Below, one piece after another: positions 21,518 to 31,145 of a stretch of DNA of 64,000 bases. Source of the stretch: Pollenia angustigena (lineage: Eukaryota; Arthropoda; Insecta; Diptera; Polleniidae); contig OV884060.1 of NCBI GenBank assembly GCA_930367215.1, positions 99,162,151 through 99,226,150 of the forward strand. Direction: 5' to 3'. The first letter of the stretch is position 1; the number at the start of each line of letters is the position of its first letter. Made by a program: the position numbers and the translations under genes. The notes below the pieces were generated by a model. That model was not told where the DNA came from. It ran no database searches and saw nothing but the letters and a program-made list of their open reading frames with translations.

Positions 21518-22758
21518 AGCAACTGAATCAGATTATTATTAATGCAAGAAAATCAATAGGAAGACCCTATACTACAGATACTATTAATGAGAAAAAGCTA
21601 GAAATAGAGAAGATTGAAAAAGATTTAAATATCAACCTAAGGGATTCAGAGGGAGAAGGAATAGTAGATGAATTTAAAAAATTAAAAGAAGAAGCACTCA
21701 ATTTATTAAAAATACATTTAGATAGGAAATCTTTAATACAGAAAACACAAGTTGTAGTCATGGCATCCTTAGATTTAAATGAGCTTGCAACTATCACAAA
21801 GTTAATACCAATATTTTCGGGTAAAACTAATGAATTGCAAACATTTTTATCAAATTTGGAAATGGTATTTGAATCTATTTCATCAGATAAGCGTATTTCT
21901 TTTTTCAATTTTGTTTTCAAATCAAGATTGGGATTAAATGTACAAAACCGAATTAAACAAATACAAGTACCTACAACCATAGAAGAACTAATTAGAATTT
22001 TGAAAACAACATATAAATCATTAAAGACCTCAAACACTTTGCTTAATGAAATAACACGGATATCACAAAAGGATAACAACGTATTGGGTTTTGCAGCAAA
22101 AATAGAGAAACTCATTACAGAACTAAACGAGGTGCAGGTATTAGAACAAGGTGAATCTAGTAGGAGCACTATAGTAAGCACAAACAATAAGATAGCGTTC
22201 AATGCATTTTTAAATGGATTAACTGACCCACAAATAATATCTACTATCTACGCAAGCCAAGTAACGACATTTTCTGAAGCTTTGAAAATTGCAGAAAGCG
22301 TTTCATCTCGTGTAGAACAACAACGGATACTACATTACAACACACAGCAGAATCAAAATTCGTCAGACAGAAACTGTAGAAAATGTGGAGGAAACCATAA
22401 TGGTAGATGCCCCGCAGATGGAAACAAATGTCATAATTGTGGCAAGTTCAACCATTTTGCAAAAATGTGTTTGACCAACAACAGAAATTATAACAACAAT
22501 AACATAAGTCATAACAACAACGGAAACAATAATAACAGAAATTATAACAACAACAGTAACAATAATAACAGAAATTTTAACAACAGCAATAACAGAGGTA
22601 ATAACAATAACAGAAATCATAATAACAGAGGCAATAACAACAACCAAAGAAGCCGAAACACAAACAACAGAAATTATAATATAAATCACATGGAAGATCA
22701 GGGAAACTTCCAAAGCCCGGAGTCAACCCGCACAGAGACTCCATTGGGAATGAACTAG
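21505..22758 (+). CDS. gag: Gag polyprotein of the 412/mdg1-like element (417 aa)
   Basis: The protein starts with a Lys/Glu-rich helical segment (1-85). A capsid-like region follows (about 90-280) with ITKLIPIFSGKTNELQTFL and FLNGLTDPQIISTIYASQ, the conserved core of gypsy-group Gag. Two CCHC knuckles are at about 291-325 (CRKCGGNHNGRC; CHNCGKFNHFAKMC). The C-terminus (about 330-395) is an Asn-rich repeat tract of NNN/RNYN units. Gag would assemble particles and package RNA. The frame is intact although the element is not. Confidence 0.85.
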   Translation: MEFIEQLNQIIINARKSIGRPYTTDTINEKKLEIEKIEKDLNINLRDSEGEGIVDEFKKLKEEALNLLKIHLDRKSLIQKTQVVVMASLDLNELATITKLIPIFSGKTNELQTFLSNLEMVFESISSDKRISFFNFVFKSRLGLNVQNRIKQIQVPTTIEELIRILKTTYKSLKTSNTLLNEITRISQKDNNVLGFAAKIEKLITELNEVQVLEQGESSRSTIVSTNNKIAFNAFLNGLTDPQIISTIYASQVTTFSEALKIAESVSSRVEQQRILHYNTQQNQNSSDRNCRKCGGNHNGRCPADGNKCHNCGKFNHFAKMCLTNNRNYNNNNISHNNNGNNNNRNYNNNSNNNNRNFNNSNNRGNNNNRNHNNRGNNNNQRSRNTNNRNYNINHMEDQGNFQSPESTRTETPLGMN

Positions 22759-22769
22759 ACACGAAAAGA

Positions 22770-23612
22770 ATCTATAGCATATCATCTAACCTCAGAAATT
22801 ATGTAAATTTACATATCGTTGGCGTTAAGAACAGCCTTACGTTTTTGATTGATACAGGAGCGGATGTCTCACTGTGTAAAGAACAATTTTTAGAAATTTA
22901 TGAAGAAAATCAAGGTGATTATTGCAACTTAACAGGAATCACAGAAAATGTAATTAAATCACTGGGTTCCACAAAAATAAAAATTAAAATAAATAACGAT
23001 GTAATTAGTCAAAAAATACAATTAGTAGAAAATAAATTTCCAATAAAGACGGATAGAATTCTTGGCAGAGATTTTTTAATAAAATATAAATGCAATATTG
23101 ACTATGATAAATATGTGCTAACATTTAACATCAACAACGAAACAGTAATTATCCCGATACATGACAATACTTACAAAATAAATGAAATTAGAATACCACA
23201 AAGAAGTGAAATAATTTTACCATTTACAAGTGAATTGGAAGAAGATACACAATCAAAAATAGACTCAGATATATTAAAAACAATGGTACCTCAAACAATT
23301 GACGAAAATATAAAGAAAACGCTGGTGATTACAAGATATATGAAAAAGAAAATGATACAAAATGAAGAAATACAAAATGAGGAAATAAGAAATGAGGAAA
23401 ATAAAAAGAAAAACAAACAGAGAAGAGATCGATCCAAGGAAAATGGTAATGTAAATCCTGAAGAGTCTGATCAACTCAAAATATGGGATTGTACATCCAT
23501 AAAAGATATAAAACTTGCAAGAAAGTTGAAATTTATATTAGAAAAGTCAACCAAAGAATTCGTAGTAGAAAACAATCATGCATTAATCATGCAGTGCAAA
23601 GTACGTAATTGA
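22770..23612 (+). pseudogene. protease and truncated start of Pol
   Basis: The aspartic protease motif FLIDTGADVSLC (near 22847) and the downstream ILGRDFLIKYKCNIDYD are the active-site and flap-region signatures of gypsy-group retropepsins. A charged linker rich in NEE and KKK repeats follows. The frame then meets the LTR remnant (23599) and stops at 23612, so reverse transcriptase, RNase H and integrase are absent. The protease region opens before the first ATG at 22845 and was probably expressed by frameshifting from gag. Confidence 0.8.
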
Positions 23613-23761
23613 GTGAAATTTTGTAAAGTCACTCAATATTAGGTTAATCTTTATTCTCATAAGTAGTATATAAGACAAATAACTTGTAAATAAAAATCAA
23701 TCAATTAACTTTGATTCAAGGCTTGCGCTTGTGTTCTTTATTTATATAATAGAACATTGCA
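23599..23761 (+). repeat. 3' LTR remnant (163 bp)
   Basis: This is identical in length to 20192-20354 and nearly identical in sequence. The junction sits at AAGTACGTAATTGAG. The left side of the breakpoint is pol sequence ending GCAGTGCA. A deletion therefore joined pol to the LTR interior, removing the first 461 bp of the 3' LTR. Confidence 0.85.
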
Positions 23762-24330
23762 CGTCATATCGAAGCGAAAATAACGGCTATGAAACTTAAA
23801 GCAGCTCAACTACATTGGCTTCTCGGTGGAAACTCAAACTTGTCTTTAGACAACAAAATTCTTCTATACAAGTCCATCATAAAACCAATATGGACATATG
23901 GCATCCAATTATGGGGTACTGCATGCGCATCTAACATCCAAAAGCTTCAAAGAAGACAGTCTAGAATATTACGACAAATTGTCTGCGCCTCATGGTATAT
24001 ACGTAATGATATTATCCACAGAGATCTCAACGTCCCCACTATCCAGGAGGAAATTAAAAAATATTCAATAAGCTACATCGATAAACTAATGGTCCACCCT
24101 AACTACCTCGCTCGGGGTTTGCTTCAGTTCGAAGGTCACCAGAGGCTAAAAAGAACCGATACTTTGAGCCTAACTAGAAGACAGTCTTAAAATTTGAATA
24201 CAGCAGTTAGTGGTTACACTGGTAACAACTAATAAACAACAAGTAGAATTAAGATTTGAATACATATTGTAAATTTCGATAAGAAAGATTCAATAATAAA
24301 AATAAATTAAAAAAAAAAAAAAAAAAAAAT

Positions 24331-25043
24331 TTTTGTACTTTTATTTGCATACATTAAAATCAAGACACACTAAACCAAAATTTGTTTCCGTTTTTGAAAT
24401 CTTTACTCTGAAGTTCATACTATACAATGAAAGAAGTTTATTTTCTAAACTAATCAATCTATTTCGTTTCTTATAACAAGAAAATCCAAAAATAATTTTC
24501 TGATTTTAACTTATTTGGTTCGTATTAAGCATGGTAGAATAAGTACAAGGTATAGTCATTAGAAATTTTGTTATCAATTTCAAAACCCATATAACGTCAA
24601 ACAAAAGAAAATATAAAAAAAAATGAAAACAATCTTTAAAAATCAAATTAATTAATTTGACATTACTAATGAACATACCTGGAACTTATTATACTATGGT
24701 ATTAAGCTGCGTTTAAAAAGCTGCAGTTGAGATAGTAAAACTTATAAAATTATGCTGTAACTTGGACTTCTTCATTTGTCATTGGACAAAAATAAACCGT
24801 AGCCTTAACTTCTGATTCATTTAATGAAAACAGTCGCAGTCAAGGCAAAAGTAAAAAACGAAAAGTTGTACACAACAGAGAACAACGACATTCGACATGT
24901 TCGGAAGAGTTTGGTTTGATAGACTGAAACTTTTAAAAAATCCCGTAGTTAACGAAGATGGGATAAAGTTTATTCAATCACGTCTAGTAAACATTTTGTT
25001 TACTGACCTTCATGATTTCATGTCTTATTTTATTCATAATATA
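24331..25043. other. unassigned AT-rich stretch
   Basis: No ORF, repeat pair or RNA motif stands out between the jockey poly(A) tail and the next MITE. Confidence 0.4.
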
Positions 25044-25647
25044 CCTGTAGTGCAATTCACTAACTTTTAACATTAAAAAGTGTTGACTTTAACCACACAT
25101 TTTGATGTTTGCACTAATCACTATGTGATTCACTAACTTCTTTATAACCACGGTAAAAAGTTTTATATTTATCTCTATTCAAATTGATATATCGTGGCAA
25201 CTCTGCCAAGAGAAACATCAAAATAGGATAAAAGAACAAAGAAGATAAATGATATTATGCAAAGTGCGTAAAACATTACTTATTTTTATTATTTTATTTT
25301 ATTAATTAAATTAAAATTAAATTACATTTTTGGTTGGCTTTAGGATAAATAAATAAGAAGCTCCGCGGAAAATGGGTGTGTGGCAGGAAGTGCATAAATT
25401 GAAGGATAAATGCCTCAAATCCATGTTATTTATGGACTATAAATAAACACTTTTCTAAGCGGATTTAACCACACCAAAAATGTTGGTGTTAATAAACCAC
25501 AATTTGTTTTGTTAAAAATAACAGCTGACTGAAACAGCTGGCTTTAAACACCAGCAGATGTCGTCAAAACTGTTAGTGAATAGCAAAATGGTTAATTTTT
25601 AAACGAAACAATTGTGGTTAAAAAAGCATAGTGAATCGCACTACTGG
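25044..25647. mobile_element. MITE, second member of the GTGCGATTCACTA TIR family
   Basis: Left end is CCTGTAGTGCAATTCACTAA and right end (minus) is CCAGTAGTGCGATTCACTAT. The same TIR bounds the inner MITE at 5175-5833. The interior has TTTGATGTTTGCACTAATCAC-like and CAGCTGACTGAAACAGCTGG inverted words. It has no coding capacity. The flanking duplication is ambiguous (ATATA/ATATG). Confidence 0.65.
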
Positions 25648-25949
25648 ATATGATAAATGATAAAAATGTGTACATACTAATTTGCATAAAAAAAATAGTC
25701 GCCACTAATTAAGAAATTATTTTGAAAATAATCATTTGTAAAAGATCAAATTCGCATCTCAAGTTATGTAACATAAATTAATTATTTCTGTTGAAATATT
25801 AGCCTAGCCCATAAAAAAACTAGACATGATAGAAAAAACTGAAAACGAAGTTGAATTTAACGCTGGTTTATCTTTGTATTTCATATATTTTGCTTTAAAA
25901 CGATTTTTTTGACGGCCAGTGTACTTAATAATACTTGGTTCTTAAACAT

Positions 25950-26034
25950 TTCATTAAGTTTTTTATTTGGCGCTTTTCAGCGCTTTTTGATTTTGGGCAC
26001 GGCGCTTTTTGATTAGAAATAGTTCACAGCCCTG
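25950..26034. mobile_element. right end of a hAT-like element, GGCGCTTTTTGATT repeats
   Basis: The end reads CAGGGCTGTGAAC inward on the minus strand. Repeated GGCGCTTTT(TGATT) words follow at 25971-26011. A matching left end was not found in the window, so this is a solo or truncated end 18 bases from the next hAT-like element. Confidence 0.5.
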
Positions 26035-26052
26035 TTTTTGAGCTAGCACAAT

Positions 26053-28443
26053 CAGGTCTGCAATTTTTGCCGATTTATCGGCATTTTGCCGATTTTTTTG
26101 CCCCTAAATTATCAAAGTGCCGATTTGCCGATTTTTGCTCCAAAAATGCCGATTTTTTGACTAACACGTAAAAGGCGATTACTTTTTGTTTGTTTGATAA
26201 TAATACACTAACTTTAAGCGATACTGAAACAGTTGTAACATTGAAAAGAGACAACTGTTTTTAAGTCAGCGCTTCTACTAAAGAAATATGGGTTAGTTTT
26301 ATTAAATACTAGCTTAACCCGGTGCGCTTCGCAACACTGCTTTAACCATTTTATCGATTGAGATATATTTAATATATGCATCCTATGGAAGGTATTTCTC
26401 CCCTGCGCCTACCCGCTTAATTTTTATTTTTAAAAGTGTAGTATACCATAAGAGTGACTTCTACAAAGTTTGAACATTCTCACTTTAACAGTTTTTCAGA
26501 TATCCGATATTAAGCATTGGCGTCCTATAGGGTGTAACACTTCCCCCGCTGCTATTTTATTTCAATTTTGGGGCTCAGAGGATCCTACTACCAAAAGTTC
26601 AACAAAATGCTTGCAGCGACTCTTATTAATATTTCTATCTATGAGGGGAACTGCTCCTCCTCTGTCTACCCCGCCCATTACTATATTGAAATGTAAAGTT
26701 TGCCATAATAGTAGTTTTAACTACGTTTGAAGACTCGCCCTTTAATAGTTCTTCAGTTGAGCGATATTTAATATATGCATCCTATGAGAGGTATTTCCCC
26801 CCTGCGCCTACCCGCTCTATTTTTATTTTCAATAGTGTAGTATACCATATGAGTGACTTCTACAAAGTTTGAACATTCTCACTATAACAGTTCTTAAGAT
26901 ATGCGATATTAAACATTGGCGTCCTATGGGGAAAACCACTTCCCCCGCTGCTACTTTATTTCAATTTCGGGGCTCAGAAGATCGTACTACCAAAAGTTGA
27001 ACAAAATGCGTTCAATGGCTCTTATTAATATTTCTATCTATGAGGGGTACTGCTCCTCCCCTGTCTCTCCCGTCCATTTTCATATTGGAAATTTATAGTT
27101 TACTATAATAGTAGCTTAAACCACGTTTGAAGACTCTCCCTTTAATAGTTCTTCAGTTGAGCGATATTTAATGTATGCATCCTAAGGGAGGTATTTCCCC
27201 CCCTGCGCCTACCCGCTTTATTTTTATTTTCAAAAGTGTAGTATACCATAAGAGTGACTTCTACAAAGTTTGAACATTCTCACTATAACAGTTCTTAAGA
27301 TATGCGATGTTAAACATTGGCATCCTATGGGGGATTCCACTTCCCCCGCTGCTATTTTATTTTAATTTTGGGGCTCAGAAGATCTTACTACCAAAAGTTC
27401 TGCATAATGCGTGCAGCGGATCTTAATATATGCGATAATTAATATTGGCATCCTATGGGGGATACCAATTCCCCTGCCCCTATCGAAAAAATAAGTAGCC
27501 TATTTTATTTTTAGGGCTCACGTGATGTATCTGTAAAAATTTCAGGAAAATCGGTTCAGTAGTTTAGGAGTCTATAAGCCAACAAACAAACAAACAAACA
27601 AACAAACACACAAACACACAAACATACAAACATTTTTCATTTTTATATATATAGATTAAATGCAGTGTTTGTAATGTGTGTTGGGTTAATACAATACATT
27701 TTTATTTGAAAAATATTCCACTATGAAGAATTAAAGGCCAAAGTTAAGAAGAAATAATTTTTAAACCTAAAATAATTCAGTTAAAATTTCTTTTTCTATT
27801 AGGAAAATATAAAACACTTTATATTTGTGTTTGAAAATGGATAGATAAATACTTACAAAAGAATAAAGGTAAGATAAATTTATATTCACTATCAATGAAT
27901 ATAATTTAAATGATAATTACTTTGATAATTAAATAATGTTTTTTTAAGATTATAACGCAATTGAGGACGATGTTAGTACATAAATTAAATAGCCAATTCG
28001 TATGTAAGGAAAATTAAATGAATTTGCAAAATTTTTGGCAAAAAATTTCAGATTTTATTTTTGCAAGTTATTCGTTTTTTAAAGATTATTTAAAAATTAA
28101 TTATTTAAACTGTTTTGATATTAATAATTAAACGTATTTAATAAAAATGTCAAACTCAAATATTTGTATATGGAATATACTTAATTATAAGAAAGTTAAG
28201 AAAAACTTTATATTTAACTACAATTTCTTTGTAAAACGTTTATTTTGATTGATTCTTTTGAAATTTCATAAGTTATAAACATTAGATAATTCTGAATTGT
28301 TCTTATTTGTAAGTAAGAATAGGTTTTATTGTATTTAAAATAGGTATTTTTAATTTGCCGATTTTTTTATATTAAAGTGCCGATAATGCCGAATTTTTTT
28401 TTAAAATATGCCGATTTTTTATCAAAATTATCTGGCACCCCTG
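26053..28443. mobile_element. hAT-like element with GCCGATTTTT subterminal repeats
   Basis: Left TIR is CAGGTCTGCAATTTTTGCCG and right TIR (minus) is CAGGGGTGCCAGATAATTTT. An exact 8-bp duplication AGCACAAT (26045-26052 and 28444-28451) flanks it. Clusters of GCCGATTTTT lie at 26065-26160 and in the same sense at 28350-28425. About 1.35 kb of its length is another insertion (26308-27654). The remaining 1 kb has no transposase. Confidence 0.85.
26308..27654 (+). mobile_element. retroposon-like repeat with about 3 tandem 400-bp units
   Basis: It begins ACTAGCTTAACCCGGTGCGC and ends in a CAAACAAACAAACA microsatellite followed by TTTTTATATATATAG. A 7-bp direct repeat ATTAAAT flanks it (26301-26307 and 27655-27661). 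The internal unit recurs with landmarks ATATATGCATCCTATG at about 26370, 26768 and 27168. Each unit contains cccctgcgcctacccgct, agtgtagtataccata and ggggctcag. The AAAATCGGTTCAGTAGTTTA motif before the tail is common in arthropod retroposon-like repeats. The class is not certain. The ORFs at 26470 and 26916 are not genes. Confidence 0.75.
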
Positions 28444-28463
28444 AGCACAATAGTGCTATGAAT

Positions 28464-29169
28464 CAGGGCTGCCAGGTACTTTTTTTCCTTGTCCCCAAAA
28501 AATTAAAAAATAATCCACAAAAATCCCCAAATTAAAAAACAAAACCTTAAAAAGATAATATTTTTTTTTTACCAAATTTTAAATTTTTTTTAAAAATTAC
28601 TTCTTTTAATTAAGAAAAATTTTAACAAGAAATCCCCAAATAAAAATTTTTAGTAAAAAAAGTTTTTTATTTTGTTTGTAGCGACTGGTTCCGTCGTGTT
28701 TTTTACCTTCCTTAAAATCAACAATAAAAAAACATATATCCGTCATTTATTTAATACTCCGATGAATCATAAGTACTTACCAATAGCACAGCATTCTTTT
28801 TCCCAAACTTTGTTATACTGTCTTTCATAATTAGTTATTTTTGGGGAAGACCAATTTGCTTGAAAATTGCCTTTAAAAAATCAAAAATTGTATGTGTTGT
28901 AACGGTTTTAGATTTTTCTTTTTAAACACTCCACTTACACCGTATAAGTTTATAAGAGTAAGATCAAAGTTTTGCTACTTTTTTCATATTTTATATACGA
29001 AACAAAGAAAAATAAGCGTTAATAACAAAAGAAGGGATTCACAAAAAAATGCCCGAATTTAATTTTTAAATACCCGAAAAAATCCCCAATCCCCAAATGA
29101 CTTTCTTTGTCTTTTTTCTAGCATGAAATCCCCAACTTTGGGGATAAATCCCCAAGTCTGGCAGCCCTG
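28464..29169. mobile_element. hAT-like element with AATCCCCAAA subterminal repeats
   Basis: The TIR CAGGGCTGCCAG is present at the left and, inverted with one difference, at the right. The flanks are an exact 8-bp duplication CTATGAAT (28456-28463 and 29170-29177). ATCCCCAAA-like words recur at both ends (28515-28530, 28630, 29085-29155). It has no coding capacity and sits only 20 bases after the preceding hAT-like element. Confidence 0.85.
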
Positions 29170-29207
29170 CTATGAATTTGAATAAATTTGACATCAATGA
29201 TTTAAAT

Positions 29208-29692
29208 CAAGGTATATTTACACAAGGTAAACTCGTTGCTACAACAAGTACAACAAGACAAAAACAACACGCCAAATTGTTTTTGTATTTGGAACCATGG
29301 TGTCAAAAAAAAACGCAACAATGTGCCTTTAAAATAAAAACACAAATTGAAAAAAAAACAACACGTGCAGTTCAGAATAATAAGCTGAAACAATTTTTAA
29401 TATATTGTGCATTCTCAAGCATAAAAATAAAGTATTATTGCAAAAAATAATGCATTTAAATGTATTTTGTTTGCTTTGTAATCACAAGAATTAAAATTTC
29501 ACAAAAATAAAATGTTTTTCACAATTTTACACTTTTTTAATTCAAAATGGCGCGCACTAACCATAAGTATGTAAACAAACACAAGGAACCAACGGAACCA
29601 ACATAAATAACTTTTGACACTAGGGTTCCAAATGGGGTAAACAGCTGACAAACATATGAGCCAACGAGTTTACCTTCTGTAAATATACCTTG
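29208..29692. mobile_element. 485-bp TIR element, CAAGGTATATTTACA family, copy A
   Basis: The ends CAAGGTATATTTACACAAGG and (minus) CAAGGTATATTTACAGAAGG extend inward as GTAAACTCGTTGG. An exact 8-bp duplication ATTTAAAT is at 29200-29207 and 29693-29700. An 8-bp duplication suits hAT or P-like elements. No transposase is present. The open frame at 29172-29450 starts outside the element and is not a gene. Confidence 0.85.
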
Positions 29693-29803
29693 ATTTAAAT
29701 CAGGCATTTCCAAAAATTTTTTGGTTGTGTATTAGTGAGTACCAGAGAGTTAAAAAATTGAGAGGATGCCTTCATTTACAGCCGAAATAAAATGTTAGTA
29801 ATA

Positions 29804-30161
29804 TATTTTATAAGTTGTATAACACAAAGGTACATGATAAAAATTTTTTGTGTTGATAAAATATTTGTAGCAATTCTTTACCAATTCAATGTCGGTGATT
29901 TTAAAACTGCACTTTTTTTATTCGGAAGCTTTTTGACTCTAAATCAGTTTCAAATATGTTATCAAACAATTGTAAAAAAATTTAAGATTTTTATGTTTTA
30001 AAAATTCATAAAAAATAAATATTGCACGCAAATCACAGCTGATAGAAAAAAGTACAGTTTTAAAATCAGCGATATTGAATTGGTAAAGAACTGCTACACA
30101 TTTTCTAGCAACACAAAAAATGTTTAATTTTGTTCCCTTGTGTTATACAACTTATAAAATA
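29804..30161. mobile_element. foldback element with about 110-bp inverted arms
   Basis: The left arm from TATTTTATAAGTTGTATAAC pairs with the right arm ending GTTATACAACTTATAAAATA. Homology continues inward through TTTTTTGTGTTG, TTCTTTACCAATTCAAT and GATTTTAAAACTG. The two arms make up most of the unit. The plus ORF 29792-30001 lies across one arm and is not credible. Confidence 0.7.
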
Positions 30162-30228
30162 AAATCTTCTAAATTTATACTTTTATGGCAGGTTTGTAAT
30201 AGCAGAATGCTTTTTAAATGGGATGAAC

Positions 30229-31145
30229 TTAATTTAATTTACGTTGCTTGGAACAAATAAATTTTAAATCCGAAAAAATTTGTTCGCATAGGTAAGTAGT
30301 GCCGAATAAAGAGATGCACTTAAATAAATTTTTTTTCATTTCAGGATAGAACTCGCCATCCAAATCTTTCCAGAACTCTACAATATTATTTTCGTCTAGA
30401 GCACTTACTTCGCTTCGTAGTATGATTAGTTCTGATTGAATATTAAATTCGAAGTTGCTTACATCGCAACGAAAAAGGTTTTCAAAAAGATCTAAACGTG
30501 GAAGTACATAACACGCGTTAGTTCGTCGACAAGTATCGTGCGTTTATAAACTTTAGCGCGTCAAAAACTGCAAGTTACACAACACGCGTTACAAAAGCCA
30601 TTCCTGTCTGCTGTTTTTTATTTGTTTACTTATTTGTGGATTAAAAACGGGTTCGAAAGTATATCAAGATTTTGTTATTTTATTAAATTTATTCTTTTTA
30701 TATAAATATTGTATGTGTTTTAAGCTCTTCAATAAGTTTTTCTTTCACGATTTACAAATTTGTTAAATTATTATTTTTATTGTCAGCTGATTACTTGTCA
30801 AAAACACACAACGCGTTAAAAAGTTCAAAGTTAACCAACTTTCTGGCGCAAACGCATCAAAATATTTTGCATGTAGCTTGTTCTATGAAAACACACTAGC
30901 TTTAATTTGTTTGACAGAAGACGACAGAGCACGCGCGCACTAACGCGTGTTATGTACTTCTACCTTAATAGCGGTTGTAAAATTACAAAATCTTGAAACC
31001 TGTCTTGGAAGTTATTGAAAAAATTGTTTCAAATATTTCGGCATATTCATATCTTTTGTCGATTTCGAGATTTCTATAAACAAGTGAAGTTTTTGGAGAA
31101 TTGGAAAAATCACCAGTTTTAATTTGGGAAAAAATTAGAAACTGC
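30229..31145 (-). pseudogene. hAT transposase C-terminus (ZBED/GTF2IRD2-like), split by a MITE
   Basis: On the minus strand, 30500-30229 reads FENLFRCDVSNFEFNIQSEL, SLFGTTYLCEQIFSDLK and ends KQRKLN-stop. This is the dimerisation (hATC) region of the GTF2IRD2/ZBED-like hAT group, where 'MFGSTYLCEQLFS' is diagnostic. Upstream sequence of the same protein continues at 31145-30961 in decayed frame (RYEYAEIFETIF, NNFQDRFQDF). A MITE at 30501-30960 separates the two. A frameshift and missing N-terminal half make it inactive. Confidence 0.75.
30501..30960. mobile_element. 460-bp MITE with GAAGTACATAACACGCGTTA ends
   Basis: The left end GAAGTACATAACACGCGTTA (30501-30520) is an exact inverted copy of the right end (30941-30960). 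ACGCGTTA-type words recur inside at 30575 and 30810. It interrupts the hAT transposase remnant. No identical flanking duplication remains. Confidence 0.75.

Larger units (their letters stand above)
19731..23761 (+). mobile_element. 412/mdg1-like LTR retrotransposon, internally deleted
   Basis: An exact 4-bp duplication CGTC (19727-19730 and 23762-23765) brackets the element inside jockey ORF2. A 5' LTR (TGTAGT...ATTACA) is followed by a primer-binding-like TGGCGATCCTGCC, small leader ORFs, gag, and protease with the start of pol. The rest of pol and most of the 3' LTR are missing: only the last 163 bp of the LTR remain, directly after 23598. The LTR ends, 4-bp duplication, small ORFs before gag, and DTGAD/ILGRDFL protease suggest the 412/mdg1 branch of the gypsy group. 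That branch assignment is inference. Confidence 0.85.
17495..24190 (+). pseudogene. jockey-like ORF2 (endonuclease-RT), one stop plus an LTR-element insertion
   Basis: Residues 1-225 form the AP-like endonuclease: FWNANGL (Asn), LLVSETHF (Glu), AAGDYNAKHTYWGS (Asp) and SSDHSP (His). The RT starts about residue 440 with KSPGPDRITG, then MIPKPGKDASQVASYRPISL, HQFGFRAKHGT, LFIDISQAFDKVWH, AGVPQGSILGPLLY and FADDTAF (catalytic Asp pair). A TAA at 19139-19141 falls just after HGTI, where relatives have Glu in 'STIEQ'; the frame is otherwise unbroken through it. The LTR element enters after the WSR codons at 19730, and the frame resumes at 23766 with HIEAK...LHWLLG, finishing with the normal C-terminus. 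The total without the insertion is about 890 codons, the usual size. It is not functional as it stands. Confidence 0.85.
15605..24330 (+). mobile_element. jockey-like LINE carrying an LTR-retrotransposon insertion
   Basis: A 5' UTR from about 15605 precedes ORF1 (16023-17402) and ORF2 (from 17495). ORF2 resumes at 23766 after the LTR element and ends at 24190. A 3' UTR with AATAAA-like words ends in a poly(A) tract at 24309-24329. Motifs throughout (YGHT zinc knuckles, PKPGKD..SYRPISLL, FADDTAF) are those of the Drosophila jockey/Helena/X group. The element is nearly full length. Its own target duplication was not found. Confidence 0.85.

Noticed and set aside
22363..22713. Minus-strand Ile/Val-rich ORF opposite gag
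   Set aside because: It is the antisense of the Asn-codon repeat tract in Gag.
29172..29450. 92-codon plus ORF
   Set aside because: It begins outside and runs across the boundary of the TIR element at 29208, so it cannot be an ancestral gene.
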